NCBI GenBank assembly: GCA_013298845.1
Contig: JAAFJN010000028.1
Span: 1 to 64,000 of the forward strand
DNA from: Chitinophagales bacterium
GTDB lineage: Bacteria > Bacteroidota > Bacteroidia > Chitinophagales > Saprospiraceae
Length of the DNA: 64,000 nucleotides
Reading direction: 5' to 3'
Shown: positions 34,001 through 41,532 of the stretch, one piece after another
How the letters are laid out: each line of letters opens with the position of its first letter
Position numbering within the stretch: position 1 is the first letter of the stretch
The notes under the pieces: generated by a model
What the model saw: only the letters and a program-made list of their open reading frames with translations
Told to the model about the DNA's origin: nothing
Databases searched by the model: none
Translations under genes and position numbers: made by a program

Positions 34001-34816
34001 ATCATGCAAATCACCGATGTACAACAACCCGACGGCGGTTCATTAACCAATTGGTCGCTGGAAGTATGTTATGTCGTACCACCGAATTTCGGGTGCAATT
34101 TATCGGTTACTCCAGTGATTTCATCTTCGGGCAATTGCGCTCCAAGTGACTGTAAAACGGATATTACCTTTGAATTAGCCGGGGCTAGCGGACAAGCGGC
34201 TTATCTGTGGAGCGATGGTTCGCTGGATGCGGCCCGAATTGGACTTTGCCCGGGTACTTACACTGTAACCGTTGTAGATGGGGCAAGTTGTACGGTCGTT
34301 GTTCAAATTCCGGTAGTTAGTGGTAATCTTAGCGTTCAGGCCATCTCTACACCGGCACAAGGCGGCAATAATGGCACCGCGACGGCAGTTGCTACGGGGG
34401 GCGCTTTTGCGTATACCTATCAGTGGAGTACGGGCGCTGCTACGGCTATGATATCGCAACTGGCACCCGGTACCTATACCGTTACGGTAACGGATGCCAG
34501 TGGATGTACTGCAACAACGCAAGTGGTGGTAAACCTGGTTTCCGGGATTGAGGAAACACTGGGTTTACAAGATTTTCGCGTTTTGCCCAATCCTACGAAT
34601 GGGCAATTTCAGGTGCAACTTACTTTTGAACAAAACAACGAAGTGATTGTAGAATTATACGCAGTGAACGGGCAACGACTCGAAAGAAAAGTCGGTAGTG
34701 GGTCACAAATTAGGGTTGCTTTTGATTTAACGGACCAGAGCGACGGCGTGTTTTTTGTGCTCGTGCATACCGACAAGGGTAGGGTAGCCCGATCGGTTGT
34801 TTTGGTCAGCGAGTAG
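31082..34816 (+). CDS. Type IX-secreted reprolysin-like zinc metallopeptidase
   Basis: The 1244-residue product has a signal peptide (residues 1-18) and a propeptide-like region. A metzincin catalytic domain follows with the zinc motif HEMGHQFSGSH (His 342, 346, 352; Glu 343) and the Met-turn near TIMAYAG. Downstream come fibronectin-like and Ig-like beta domains, a proprotein-convertase P-type domain (VNIPLLKGDHDYMRDLRFTL to DGGSLTNWSLEVC), and two SprB-like repeats (LWSDGSLDAARIGLCPGTYT, QWSTGAATAMISQLAPGTYT). The type A sorting domain (FRVLPNPTNGQFQV) closes it. It is exported through T9SS and probably attached to the surface, degrading host or environmental protein. Confidence 0.94.
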   Translation: MNRFILFFTLFFPTFISAQSANMARLWSTPLPTELESVSGERRIHPKSYQTFALGINNLREQLENAPMERTPAAKTEAPVLEMPLPDGSMARFKVWESPIMEKGLADRYPGIRTYAGRGLNNPAMNIRFDLTPQGFHAMMFTPNFGTVFIDPLSHGQDGLYQVYAKKDFVSDKQPAFSCSFREHPEQHIVSNSPKGSGLFGDCNLHTYRLALSCNGEYATFHGGTVPLVLGAMVTSMNRINGVYENDFAVRMTIIANNDTLIFLNAQTDPFSDGIDFLGEENQALIDERIGDEGYDIGHIFGIGGGGYAYYAAVCATGAKAFGYTGLGSPVGDPFDIDYVAHEMGHQFSGSHPHHGCGNNGFPSPTLVEPGSGSTIMAYAGICPDNVQSNSDAYFHGFNLEEMSTFIVFGGGQTCGEHTPLDNEPPVVTNDGRSFVIPARTPFALTAVASDPNGDPITYCWEQFDTEISTQPPLSTNTGGPLFRTFVPSASPTRYFPALSALANGGPFNWEILPSVNREMNFRVSVRDNAIGGSCSDMGDTVKVEVNAASGPFVVTAPNTIGVTWLAGGQELVQWNTANTQFAPINCSEVDILLSTDGGLSYPIVLAAGVPNYGIYPVDVPDINTNTARVMVAAKGNIFFDISNNNFRIIAPQPGFLLVSNPKSSPTCGLDTLNIELEVASTGGFSGLVDLVVTGLPAGVTSTLSQSSVAAGTSVILTLEGLSNAQTGLYSIVITGTSTTGTQQTTFVLNATPILFSDPLVLVAPVNDAIQVPALPLLVWKKIPNASAYTVQIADNPGFAPILVQQDGVNTNQYQVPEILPTETTLYWRVKARNFCTEGEFGAAFQFSTVGVICTTLVSTGLPLFIEPLVEPDTILAKVNLPVSSVVTDVNIPLLKGDHDYMRDLRFTLISPSGTLLEVGGPICDAEQDFYFSFDDEATAPYNTIPCPPTDGGLYQPRTPLSVFNGEPSQGEWIMQITDVQQPDGGSLTNWSLEVCYVVPPNFGCNLSVTPVISSSGNCAPSDCKTDITFELAGASGQAAYLWSDGSLDAARIGLCPGTYTVTVVDGASCTVVVQIPVVSGNLSVQAISTPAQGGNNGTATAVATGGAFAYTYQWSTGAATAMISQLAPGTYTVTVTDASGCTATTQVVVNLVSGIEETLGLQDFRVLPNPTNGQFQVQLTFEQNNEVIVELYAVNGQRLERKVGSGSQIRVAFDLTDQSDGVFFVLVHTDKGRVARSVVLVSE

Positions 34817-34830
34817 TTCGGGTATCAAGT

Positions 34831-34887
34831 GCTCTTAGCGTGCTGTGCCGGTTAGCAAGTGAAAAACGGCACAGCACGCTTATGAGC
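34831..34887. terminator. Strong hairpin between convergent genes
   Basis: AGCGTGCTGTGCCG (34837-34850) pairs perfectly with CGGCACAGCACGCT (34867-34880), with GCTC/GAGC extending the stem after a small internal loop. An outer pairing (AGTTCGGGT 34814-34822 with ACCCGAACT 34922-34930) encloses it. It can serve both converging genes. Confidence 0.7.
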
Positions 34888-34938
34888 AGCGAGCGGGAGT
34901 CGAGTTTGATTCGGTGAGAAAAACCCGAACTCGCTCTT

Positions 34939-35430
34939 TTAGGCCACAATCGTTTTTTGCGCAATGGCAATGGCTTGCGCCATAATATCGGCCAATACTT
35001 TCCTTTCTTTTTCTTTTAAATTGCGTTTGCCACCTTCGGCCCCGGGAATATGGGCGGGAATGGTGTTGTTTTGGCAAATTTTATCGTATACCTCCAACGT
35101 CATCGGATCGGTGAGGTTGCCCTTGAACTTGATCTTAAACGCAGTGGTAATGTCTTTTACCAAATTCCACACATTCATACAATCCACGGCATTGAGTACC
35201 TGATTGGGGTCCGTGATCCAGTCCTGAACGGTATCAAAATTGTTCACCACCGGGGCTTCGTCCACCAGCGGAATCCGTTGCGCGGCGGCGTAAGCCTGCA
35301 CTTCGGCGATGGTTTCAAAGGTGGCTACCCGTTTATCGCGCACGAGCACACTGTCTATTTTGTCCGAAATCCAGATTAAATACCGGTCTTTTTGGTCCAA
35401 TCGGTACCATAGTATGTAATGTCGTTTCAT
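34939..35430 (-). CDS. Small cytoplasmic protein, unknown function
   Basis: The 163-residue product starts MKRHYILWYRLDQKDRYLIW and is probably alpha/beta in its first half. A helical C-terminal half ends KERKVLADIMAQAIAIAQK. No signal peptide is present and no family is recognised. Its 3' end is duplicated at 30885-30952 on the other side of the metallopeptidase gene. The size and domain-like appearance would fit an immunity-type or accessory protein, which is speculation. Confidence 0.6.
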   Translation of the reverse strand: MKRHYILWYRLDQKDRYLIWISDKIDSVLVRDKRVATFETIAEVQAYAAAQRIPLVDEAPVVNNFDTVQDWITDPNQVLNAVDCMNVWNLVKDITTAFKIKFKGNLTDPMTLEVYDKICQNNTIPAHIPGAEGGKRNLKEKERKVLADIMAQAIAIAQKTIVA

Positions 35431-35446
35431 GGGGCGAAGGTAAGAA

Positions 35447-35479
35447 AAAAGCCCCGCAGCGTGACACTGCGAGGCTTTT
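35447..35479 (-). terminator. Intrinsic terminator of the sigma/anti-sigma operon
   Basis: On the minus strand AAAAGCCTCGCAG pairs with CTGCGGGGCTTTT around a short loop with one internal mismatch, and it is followed by TTTTTTCTTACC. It lies just after the anti-sigma-like gene. Confidence 0.75.
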
Positions 35480-35504
35480 ATAACCGCTAAAAGTATATAA
35501 TTTT

Positions 35505-36041
35505 TTACTGTTGTTGTTGTTTTACGACCTGTTCTAATTTGCGTTTTTCGATGCTGTTGGGGGCCTCTTTGGTTTTTTCGGCGGAGTTTTTGGGTGCGCT
35601 GTTGTTGGCATCGGTGGTGGTTCCCGGTGCTACAGTCGTTGGGGTTTTACTCGGTTTGTCCGTTGCTTTTGTTTTTGCCGCTGCCGTATTATCTGCCGGT
35701 TTGGTGGTGGGCACTTCGTTGGTAACGGGTGCGTCCGTTGCCGGTAGCGTGGGCGCTACTGTCGGTTGTTCCGCCGGAGTGGCTGGTAGCGTAGCGGCCG
35801 GTTCGGTGCGGTTAAAGGCCCAATACGCGCCAACTAAAACCAGGGCCGAGATGGAAACGGCTGCGAGCCATTTGGTTCCGGCCGACCATCCGCCGGTGGC
35901 GGGCTGGACATGGGCATTAATATTTTGCCACACCCGGTCGGAGGGCGTGTCCCAGCCATTATTGGCGGGCGTAGCGGGTAAGTCGTTAAAGGACTTGCGA
36001 AAGAGTTCGTCAATGGAATTGAATTCCTGATTATTAGCCAT
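35505..36041 (-). CDS. Putative anti-sigma factor (membrane protein with low-complexity tail)
   Basis: The 178-residue product begins with a cytosolic stretch (residues 1-55: SIDELFRKSFNDLPATPANN, WDTPSDRVWQNIN) common in Bacteroidota anti-sigma-like proteins linked to ECF genes. One transmembrane helix follows (WLAAVSISALVLVGAYWAF, about 58-76). The periplasmic tail is Pro/Thr/Ala-rich and ends in QVVKQQQQ. It lies 28 bases downstream of the sigma gene and probably holds that factor at the membrane. The assignment is by context and topology. Confidence 0.7.
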   Translation of the reverse strand: MANNQEFNSIDELFRKSFNDLPATPANNGWDTPSDRVWQNINAHVQPATGGWSAGTKWLAAVSISALVLVGAYWAFNRTEPAATLPATPAEQPTVAPTLPATDAPVTNEVPTTKPADNTAAAKTKATDKPSKTPTTVAPGTTTDANNSAPKNSAEKTKEAPNSIEKRKLEQVVKQQQQ

Positions 36042-36069
36042 TTATATCAGTTTTTGTGATGGATTTTGG

Positions 36070-36627
36070 TTATTTCTGAGGTTCAAAATATGATTTGTCC
36101 AGGATTTTTTTCAAAAACTCCCGGGCTTTGTAGAGTTGACTTTTACTGGTTCCAATCGAAATATTTAACTGTTCGGCAATTTCTTCGTGGCTAAAGCCCT
36201 CAATGGCGTACAGGTTAAATACCGTTCGGTAACCGGTAGGTAGTTTTTGGAGCAGTTTCATGAGGCTTTCGGCGTCCATGTTGGAGGCGGTGTCTTCATC
36301 CGTTCGGAACAGGTTTTCGAACGGCGTGAAATCGCCCGTATCGCGCAAAAAATCCTTTTGTTTGCGCAAATGACTCAACGCGGTGTTGATCATAATTCGC
36401 CTGATCCACCCCCCCAAAGCGCCATCGCCGCGAAACTGCGCCATGTCTCGATACACCCGCACAAAGGCGTCTTGCATCATGTCTTCGGCTTCGGCGCGGT
36501 CCTTGGCGTAGCGCAACAATATCCGATACATCGGCACGTTATACTGCCGATACAGTGCAATTTGATGGGCTGGACTTCCCTTCAAAATGCCTTCCACTAA
36601 TTCTTGATCGCTCCACTGCTGTTGCAT
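36070..36627 (-). CDS. ECF RNA polymerase sigma factor
   Basis: The 185-residue product has sigma region 2 (DRAEAEDMMQDAFVRVYRDM, then FRGDGALGGWIRRIMINTAL). Region 4 follows with GYRTVFNLYAIEGFSHEEIA and the helix-turn-helix EQLNISIGTSKSQLYKAR. It is a full-length ECF factor, paired with the putative anti-sigma gene downstream. It is divergent from the BNR-repeat exoprotein gene at 36775, a possible target. Confidence 0.93.
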   Translation of the reverse strand: MQQQWSDQELVEGILKGSPAHQIALYRQYNVPMYRILLRYAKDRAEAEDMMQDAFVRVYRDMAQFRGDGALGGWIRRIMINTALSHLRKQKDFLRDTGDFTPFENLFRTDEDTASNMDAESLMKLLQKLPTGYRTVFNLYAIEGFSHEEIAEQLNISIGTSKSQLYKAREFLKKILDKSYFEPQK

Positions 36628-36774
36628 AAACTGAGATATTGACTACTGATTTAAAAATTTGGTTGCCCGGTTTTTTTTTAAAAACGTCACAATATCCGAA
36701 TATTATCTTTTTAATCGGCCCCCGTGCGCATTTTTGTCCATAAATTAACCAATTTTCATCAATATTATTCAAAT

Positions 36775-38643
36775 ATGAGACTCTTTTATTTAACGTTAGG
36801 AGGAGTATTTTTTCTCTTCAACACTTCTTATGCCCAAAAAAGTAATTTTGTCAGAACAGCGGTAGAGCGGATGATGGGCGAAAAACTGAGGGGATACCCG
36901 CTGGCGGAAATCCAACAATGGCAAATAGCGCATCCCGGCGAACCGTTGCCCGGGCACCTTTGGCAACACACCAACAACACCGCCCTGGACCGTTCGGGCG
37001 AAACGGTTGTCTCCGGTAACCCGGAAGCCGAATCGGAAGTACACGCGGCCATTAACCCGGCGGATTCGGCGAATATTATTGTTTCCGGCATTGTGCAGGA
37101 TGCGGCCAATTTTCTGGCCCCGCTCGATGTACCCGTTCGTTACACCACCGATTTTGGCCAAACCTGGAAAACCTCTAACGTGGATTTTAGCCCCGGCAGT
37201 GGTTTTGCGTTGGTGGCCGGTGGCGGCGATCCGGTGATTGCTTTTGATAAATCGGGCAATGCTTATTTGTCCTGGCTGGTGTTAACCATTGATGTTTTTA
37301 GTGAACCACCCGTCAAATTGGCGCTTTACGTGAGTAAATCCACCAATAAAGGCGCAACCTGGGGTACACCGGTGCTCATTGACGAAGGTAAAGTGCCCTT
37401 GGAAGTGCTCTCCGGCGGTGCCGGAATGGGTGATTTGGTGGATAAACAATGGATGGCCGTTGACCAAACCAGCGGCGCTAACGAAGGAACGTTGTACGTG
37501 GCCTACACCCGTTTCGAAATTCTGGATTCCGTGACCTCCACGGCCCAAATTTTACTCCGAAAAAAGGCCAAAACCAGTACCACTTTTACCAGCCCTTCGG
37601 TGCAGGTGCACACCAATAACTACGGCATTGTGCAGTTTTCGAGCATCGCTATTGATGCCGCTGGTCGCGTTCACGTGACGTTTTTTGCGGGCAACAGCAC
37701 GACGGATATGGGCATTTACCACGCCGTTTCGACCGATGGCGGCGTTAGTTTTGCGCCGGAAACCAAAATTTCGGACGTGTATTTCCCCCGTTTGGTGGGC
37801 GGCACCAGCCTCGATAGTATTGCGGGGATTAATAGCGACCGCTTGTATCCCTGCCCCCACGTGGCGGCGGGCAAAACACCCGGTACTTTGTTTTGTACCT
37901 GGACGGCCAATGGCCTGAGCAGCGCCCAAACGGCGGGTTACGATGTTTGGTTTTCTAAAAGCACCAACAATGGTCAAACCTGGAGCGCGCCGGTGCGCAT
38001 CAACCCCGGACCGGATGAAGAAGCCCACCAATTTTACGCGGCCTTGTACGTGAACAACACGGGCTTGTTGTGCGTGTCTTATTACGACCGCTCGGATGAT
38101 CCCACGGGCACCAACACCGATTACGTTATTGCGGTCTCGGAAGACGACGGGGCTACTTTTTCGACGGCCCAAAAAGCCAGTTCCGCGCCTTCGGATTTTA
38201 GCAAAATTGGTGATTTAAACGCCGGTTTTGGCATTGGGGAATACACGCAGGTCATTTGTACCGATTATTTCGCCATTCCGGTTTGGGCCGATGGCCGCTC
38301 CAACGACGGGGACATTGACCTGTACGCGGCATTTATTCCGTTGAACAATCCGGCCAGCAGTACTTACGAGTGGTCGAACCTCACGGATGCTTTTGGGGTA
38401 ACAATCGTTCATCCGGCCATCCGTTCGGCGAACATTGCGGTACAGTTAAATAAAGCAACGCCCGTTTCGGTGGAGATTTTTGCGCTGAATGGTCGCACGG
38501 TGGTTTCGGATATCCAAAGTAATACCTTGCCGGAAGGCCGTATCGAGCGCCATTACCCGTTGGCTGCGGGTATGTACATGTGCAAAGTCACCACGAATTT
38601 CGGCAGCGTCGTTCGGAAAATAATGGTTGGGAGTGAAAAGTGA
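36775..38643 (+). CDS. Type IX-secreted BNR/Asp-box (sialidase-fold) protein
   Basis: The 622-residue product has a signal peptide (residues 1-20). A six-bladed-propeller-like domain follows with at least five Asp boxes, for example TDFGQTWKT, STNKGATWGT, STDGGVSFAPE, STNNGQTWSAP and SEDDGATFST. A T9SS C-terminal sorting domain (VSVEIFALNGRTVV to AAGMYMCKVTT) closes it. Sialidase catalytic residues (an Arg triad) cannot be confirmed, so binding or another glycosidase activity is possible. The last codons and TGA stop lie inside a module C repeat. I chose ATG 36775; a longer frame from 36724 exists. Confidence 0.85.
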   Translation: MRLFYLTLGGVFFLFNTSYAQKSNFVRTAVERMMGEKLRGYPLAEIQQWQIAHPGEPLPGHLWQHTNNTALDRSGETVVSGNPEAESEVHAAINPADSANIIVSGIVQDAANFLAPLDVPVRYTTDFGQTWKTSNVDFSPGSGFALVAGGGDPVIAFDKSGNAYLSWLVLTIDVFSEPPVKLALYVSKSTNKGATWGTPVLIDEGKVPLEVLSGGAGMGDLVDKQWMAVDQTSGANEGTLYVAYTRFEILDSVTSTAQILLRKKAKTSTTFTSPSVQVHTNNYGIVQFSSIAIDAAGRVHVTFFAGNSTTDMGIYHAVSTDGGVSFAPETKISDVYFPRLVGGTSLDSIAGINSDRLYPCPHVAAGKTPGTLFCTWTANGLSSAQTAGYDVWFSKSTNNGQTWSAPVRINPGPDEEAHQFYAALYVNNTGLLCVSYYDRSDDPTGTNTDYVIAVSEDDGATFSTAQKASSAPSDFSKIGDLNAGFGIGEYTQVICTDYFAIPVWADGRSNDGDIDLYAAFIPLNNPASSTYEWSNLTDAFGVTIVHPAIRSANIAVQLNKATPVSVEIFALNGRTVVSDIQSNTLPEGRIERHYPLAAGMYMCKVTTNFGSVVRKIMVGSEK

Positions 38644-39065
38644 AGAGTGTAGAGTGAAAAGTGAAGAGTGTAGAGTGAAAAGTGAAGAGTGTAGAGTGAA
38701 AAGTGTAGAGTGAATAGTTTGCTCGTCGTAGGGTGTTTTTTACCACTAAAGTAAGAATGCACTAAGATTCACTAAGCGTAGAGTACTCATTTTAAATGTT
38801 TAAAAAAAGTTTTTCACTTTTCACTATACACTTTTCACTACTCTACGCTTAGTGTCTCTTACATTTCTTACCACCTTAGTGGTGAAAATGTGTACCCTAC
38901 GCAGGTCGTGGCATAAATCTACCAAATCTTTCGGATTTTACAGATTATACCCATTTCGTTTTAAGGAAAAATGTTTTTATACCATTGAAAATGAACACTC
39001 TACACTATTCACTTTTCACTCTACACTATTCACTTTTCACTCTACACTATTCACTTTTCACTATA
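38632..39065. repeat. Composite inverted repeat cluster (modules C, A, B, B', D, C')
   Basis: A 21-bp unit AGTGAAAAGTGAAGAGTGTAG repeats about four times (38632-38718), then CGTCGTAGGG (A) and module B (38736-38795). Inverted C at 38813-38841, inverted B (38840-38889) and ACCCTACGCAGGTCGTGGCA (A) follow. Module D lies at about 38909-38950 (AAATCTTTCGGATTTTACAG). Inverted C units at 38995-39065 end the cluster. The 403-base gap holds no gene. Both flanking genes end inside it. Confidence 0.85.
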
Positions 39066-39901
39066 TAAGTTTTTTTGGCGTAAAACTTATCGTTCAGGTA
39101 TTGTAATTCGTAGTCGGGTAATCCATCTGGTCGGTAATAGCATTCGGTGACCATAACGGCCCGTGGTTTTAGGAGAAACCAACTGTTGAGGGCAACTATA
39201 GATTTTGGATAGGTATAAGACATGGTTTCGCGGGTCATTTTTCGTCCCGACCCGGCGTGGTTTTCAAATGTTTCTACCAAAAAATACGTTTTTGATTGGG
39301 CAGTTCTCAGGTGTTTTCCCTTTTCGTCGTATTTAAAGACCTCTTTCTGGTATTCAGGCAACAGCACCTTTTTTTCTTTTCTGACCCCATTGGCGTGGTA
39401 CTTGTATTTTTCGTGTTGGGTTATTTTTCCATCTTTTTGTTTGATGATTTTTTGTTCGATTAAACGGCCTTTTTTGTCGTACACATTCACCGATTCAACA
39501 TTGCTTTGATTTGATTGCATATAATTTCGGGTCCATTTTAATTCTTTGCCTGCGGCATCGTAAAAACGGGTGACTTCATAAATGGGAGTATCTCGCCGGA
39601 AATAAGCCATTGTTTCCATCAAAGTATCGTGCAGATAGGTGTACCGGTAAGAATCTTTGATGCCCAGCGAATCATAAATATCAATGCGTTGTCTTTTTCC
39701 CGTTTGGGAATTGAAGTGCTCGGCGGTAATCAGGGTAGAGTCGTTTTGGGTGGGCGTCATTTTTAAATACCCCTCGATCCGTTGGATGTTCAACCGGGAA
39801 ATCAATTCGGGTGGATAAGGATCCTGTGCGTGTACGGTGCCCGCCAAAAGCAGCAGACATGCAAGTTGTTGCAGTAAATGGATGGTTGTTTTGTAGTGCA
39901 T
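39047..39901 (-). CDS. Secreted protein with YD-like repeats
   Basis: The 284-residue product has a signal peptide (residues 1-26, ending GTVHAQ). Strand repeats follow that resemble YD/RHS-type or MORN-like units: YDSLGIKDSYRYTYLHDT, FYDAAGKELKWTRN, NVYDKKGRLIEQKIIKQKDG, KYKYHANGVRKEKK and FKYDEKGKHLRT. No enzymatic domain is evident. The start at 39901 is chosen for the signal peptide. The C-terminal residues VKSE and the TAG stop are encoded by a module C repeat. Confidence 0.65.
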   Translation of the reverse strand: MHYKTTIHLLQQLACLLLLAGTVHAQDPYPPELISRLNIQRIEGYLKMTPTQNDSTLITAEHFNSQTGKRQRIDIYDSLGIKDSYRYTYLHDTLMETMAYFRRDTPIYEVTRFYDAAGKELKWTRNYMQSNQSNVESVNVYDKKGRLIEQKIIKQKDGKITQHEKYKYHANGVRKEKKVLLPEYQKEVFKYDEKGKHLRTAQSKTYFLVETFENHAGSGRKMTRETMSYTYPKSIVALNSWFLLKPRAVMVTECYYRPDGLPDYELQYLNDKFYAKKTYIVKSE

Positions 39902-39943
39902 GGTAAAATTGTTTATGTTGATGATAAGGTGCATTTTTGAGAC

Positions 39944-40363
39944 CTAAAATCGCCGGAAATAGTGGTCGCACAGGTCAAAATTCGAATAATTGAACTCCAC
40001 TCTTTCAAAGCAAAAATGGATCGATCCCTGCACTTCGCTGATACTGGGGGTTGTGACCAACGAAAACTTAGTACCGCCTTGTTTAAGTGACCAGGCGGCC
40101 GTTTGGGTAACGACGCCATTTTCGGTTACTTCGAGGGTATTGTCGGCTTTAAATTCGATGGTAAAATCCGAGGTGGCTGGAGATTCGCCTGCGGAACAGC
40201 GGATGTACTCCAGGCGCCATTGGTCCACTAACCTGTTTCTGATGGCGGTCGAATCCCACGTTTGTTCGCCGTGGCAAGCACTAAAATCCGCCAGATACTG
40301 TGCTTCTTGTTCGTTTTTGCAGGCGTAGAGGAGTAGGGTAAAGAGGAGGAGTTTGTATGGCAT
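39944..40363 (-). CDS. Small lipoprotein, lipocalin-like
   Basis: The 139-residue product has a lipoprotein signal (LLLFTLLLYAC, lipid Cys about residue 15). Strands follow compatible with a lipocalin-like domain common in Bacteroidota: WRLEYIRCSAG, DFTIEFKADNTLEVTENGVV, TAAWSLKQGGTKFSLV. Function is unknown. It is 42 bases downstream of, and on the same strand as, nothing obviously related; its stop is 42 bases before the start of the YD-repeat gene. Confidence 0.65.
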   Translation of the reverse strand: MPYKLLLFTLLLYACKNEQEAQYLADFSACHGEQTWDSTAIRNRLVDQWRLEYIRCSAGESPATSDFTIEFKADNTLEVTENGVVTQTAAWSLKQGGTKFSLVTTPSISEVQGSIHFCFERVEFNYSNFDLCDHYFRRF

Positions 40364-40423
40364 GGTGTGGATTTTATTGTTTTGTGATTATAATGATTAC
40401 AACCGCAAAAGTAGTGCACTTTC

Positions 40424-40909
40424 CTATAATTTCTGATGCATAATAAACGCACTTACCAAACCTTTTTCCCGGTGTTGGAACGCTTCGGGAATTTCACCAA
40501 TAATCGTAAAACCAATTTTTTGCCAAAGTTCAACGGCTTGGGTATTGGTGGCCACCACCAAATTAAACTGCATGGCCCTGTATCCCAACCGACGCGCTTC
40601 GTCGAGCGAAAACAGTCCCATTGCCTTTCCTACGCCTTGTCCCCGGGCCGCCGGGGCCGTCATGTAGGAGGCATTGGCAATGTGCGCGCCCAGGTCGGGT
40701 TGGTTGTTTTTCAGGATAAACGTGCCCACCACCCGGTCGTTGATGGTGGCGACGTAGGTATGTTTATCGGCTCCACACCAATAATCCAGCATTTTTTCCC
40801 GACTGGAATCGGGGCTAAACGCGTAAGTATCGCCCCCCGCAATCACTTGTTGAATAATCGCCCAAATGGCATTTTGGTCTTGATCGGTTGCTTTTTTGAT
40901 TTCAATCAT
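40424..40909 (-). CDS. GNAT-family N-acetyltransferase
   Basis: The 161-residue product is a complete GNAT domain. The acetyl-CoA pyrophosphate-binding motif is visible as APAARGQGVGKAMG (after SYMTAP), and the C-terminal part has QFNLVVATNTQAVELWQKIG and FTIIGEIPEAF. It transfers an acetyl group to an amine; the substrate is unknown. I chose ATG 40909 (MIEIKKATDQDQNAIW) over an extension to 40963. Confidence 0.88.
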   Translation of the reverse strand: MIEIKKATDQDQNAIWAIIQQVIAGGDTYAFSPDSSREKMLDYWCGADKHTYVATINDRVVGTFILKNNQPDLGAHIANASYMTAPAARGQGVGKAMGLFSLDEARRLGYRAMQFNLVVATNTQAVELWQKIGFTIIGEIPEAFQHREKGLVSAFIMHQKL

Positions 40910-41029
40910 CGCGTATTTTTTAAAATGCCCAAAATCACGGTTTTGACATGCTCTTGCAGGCACCGCTAAAATAAAAATAGTGGCGCGAAGTTAGCGCAAA
41001 CGATTCAATTAAGCCCCCATTGAAGTGTT

Positions 41030-41130
41030 GAACATCGAACACCGAACAGCGAACATCGAACATCGAACAGCGAACAGCGAACACCGAACACCGAAGTGTT
41101 GAATACCGAACGCCGAACGCCGAAGTGTTG
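41030..41130. repeat. Left heptamer array (module F, GAACNNC units)
   Basis: Units of seven bases, GAACATC, GAACACC and GAACAGC (later GAACGCC), repeat about a dozen times, punctuated by GAAGTGTTG. The array is inverted relative to 41276-41490. Together they frame a 145-base unique core in a 600-base gene-free gap. Confidence 0.85.
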
Positions 41131-41275
41131 TTTAATTGAATAAGGTTTAAATACGACGTAGCGCATGATGTGGTTTTATCCCGCGTCTAAATAACGATTA
41201 CTTAGATTATGCACCGCATTTAGGCTGATAATTGAACAGTCTAGTCTCTGCGGTAAGGCTGTTTCATAAGCAGAT

Positions 41276-41490
41276 ACTTCGGCGTTCGGCGTTCGGTATT
41301 CAACACTTCGGTGTTCGGTGTTCGATGTTCGATGTTCAACACTTCGGCGTTCGATATTCGGTGTTCGGCGTTCGATGTTCGATGTTCAACACTTCGCTGT
41401 TCAAAATTCAAAATTCAAAATTCAAAATTCAACACTTCGCTGTTCGGTGTTCGATGTTCGGCGTTCGATGTTCAAATGTTCGATGTTCAA
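41276..41490. repeat. Right heptamer array (module F, inverted)
   Basis: GTTCGGC, GTTCGGT, GTTCGAT and related units repeat roughly twenty times, with CAACACTTC spacers and an AAAATTCAAAATTCAAAATT insert at about 41400-41430. Apparent reading frames through it are Phe/Arg/Cys-rich artefacts of the repeat. Confidence 0.85.
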
Positions 41491-41532
41491 AACAACCAAC
41501 CTCACTAGTTTAGCCCAAAAACAAGGTCTGTT

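Noticed and set aside
41030-41490. CRISPR-like array
   Set aside because: Units are 7 bases with no unique spacers of constant length, and no cas genes are present.
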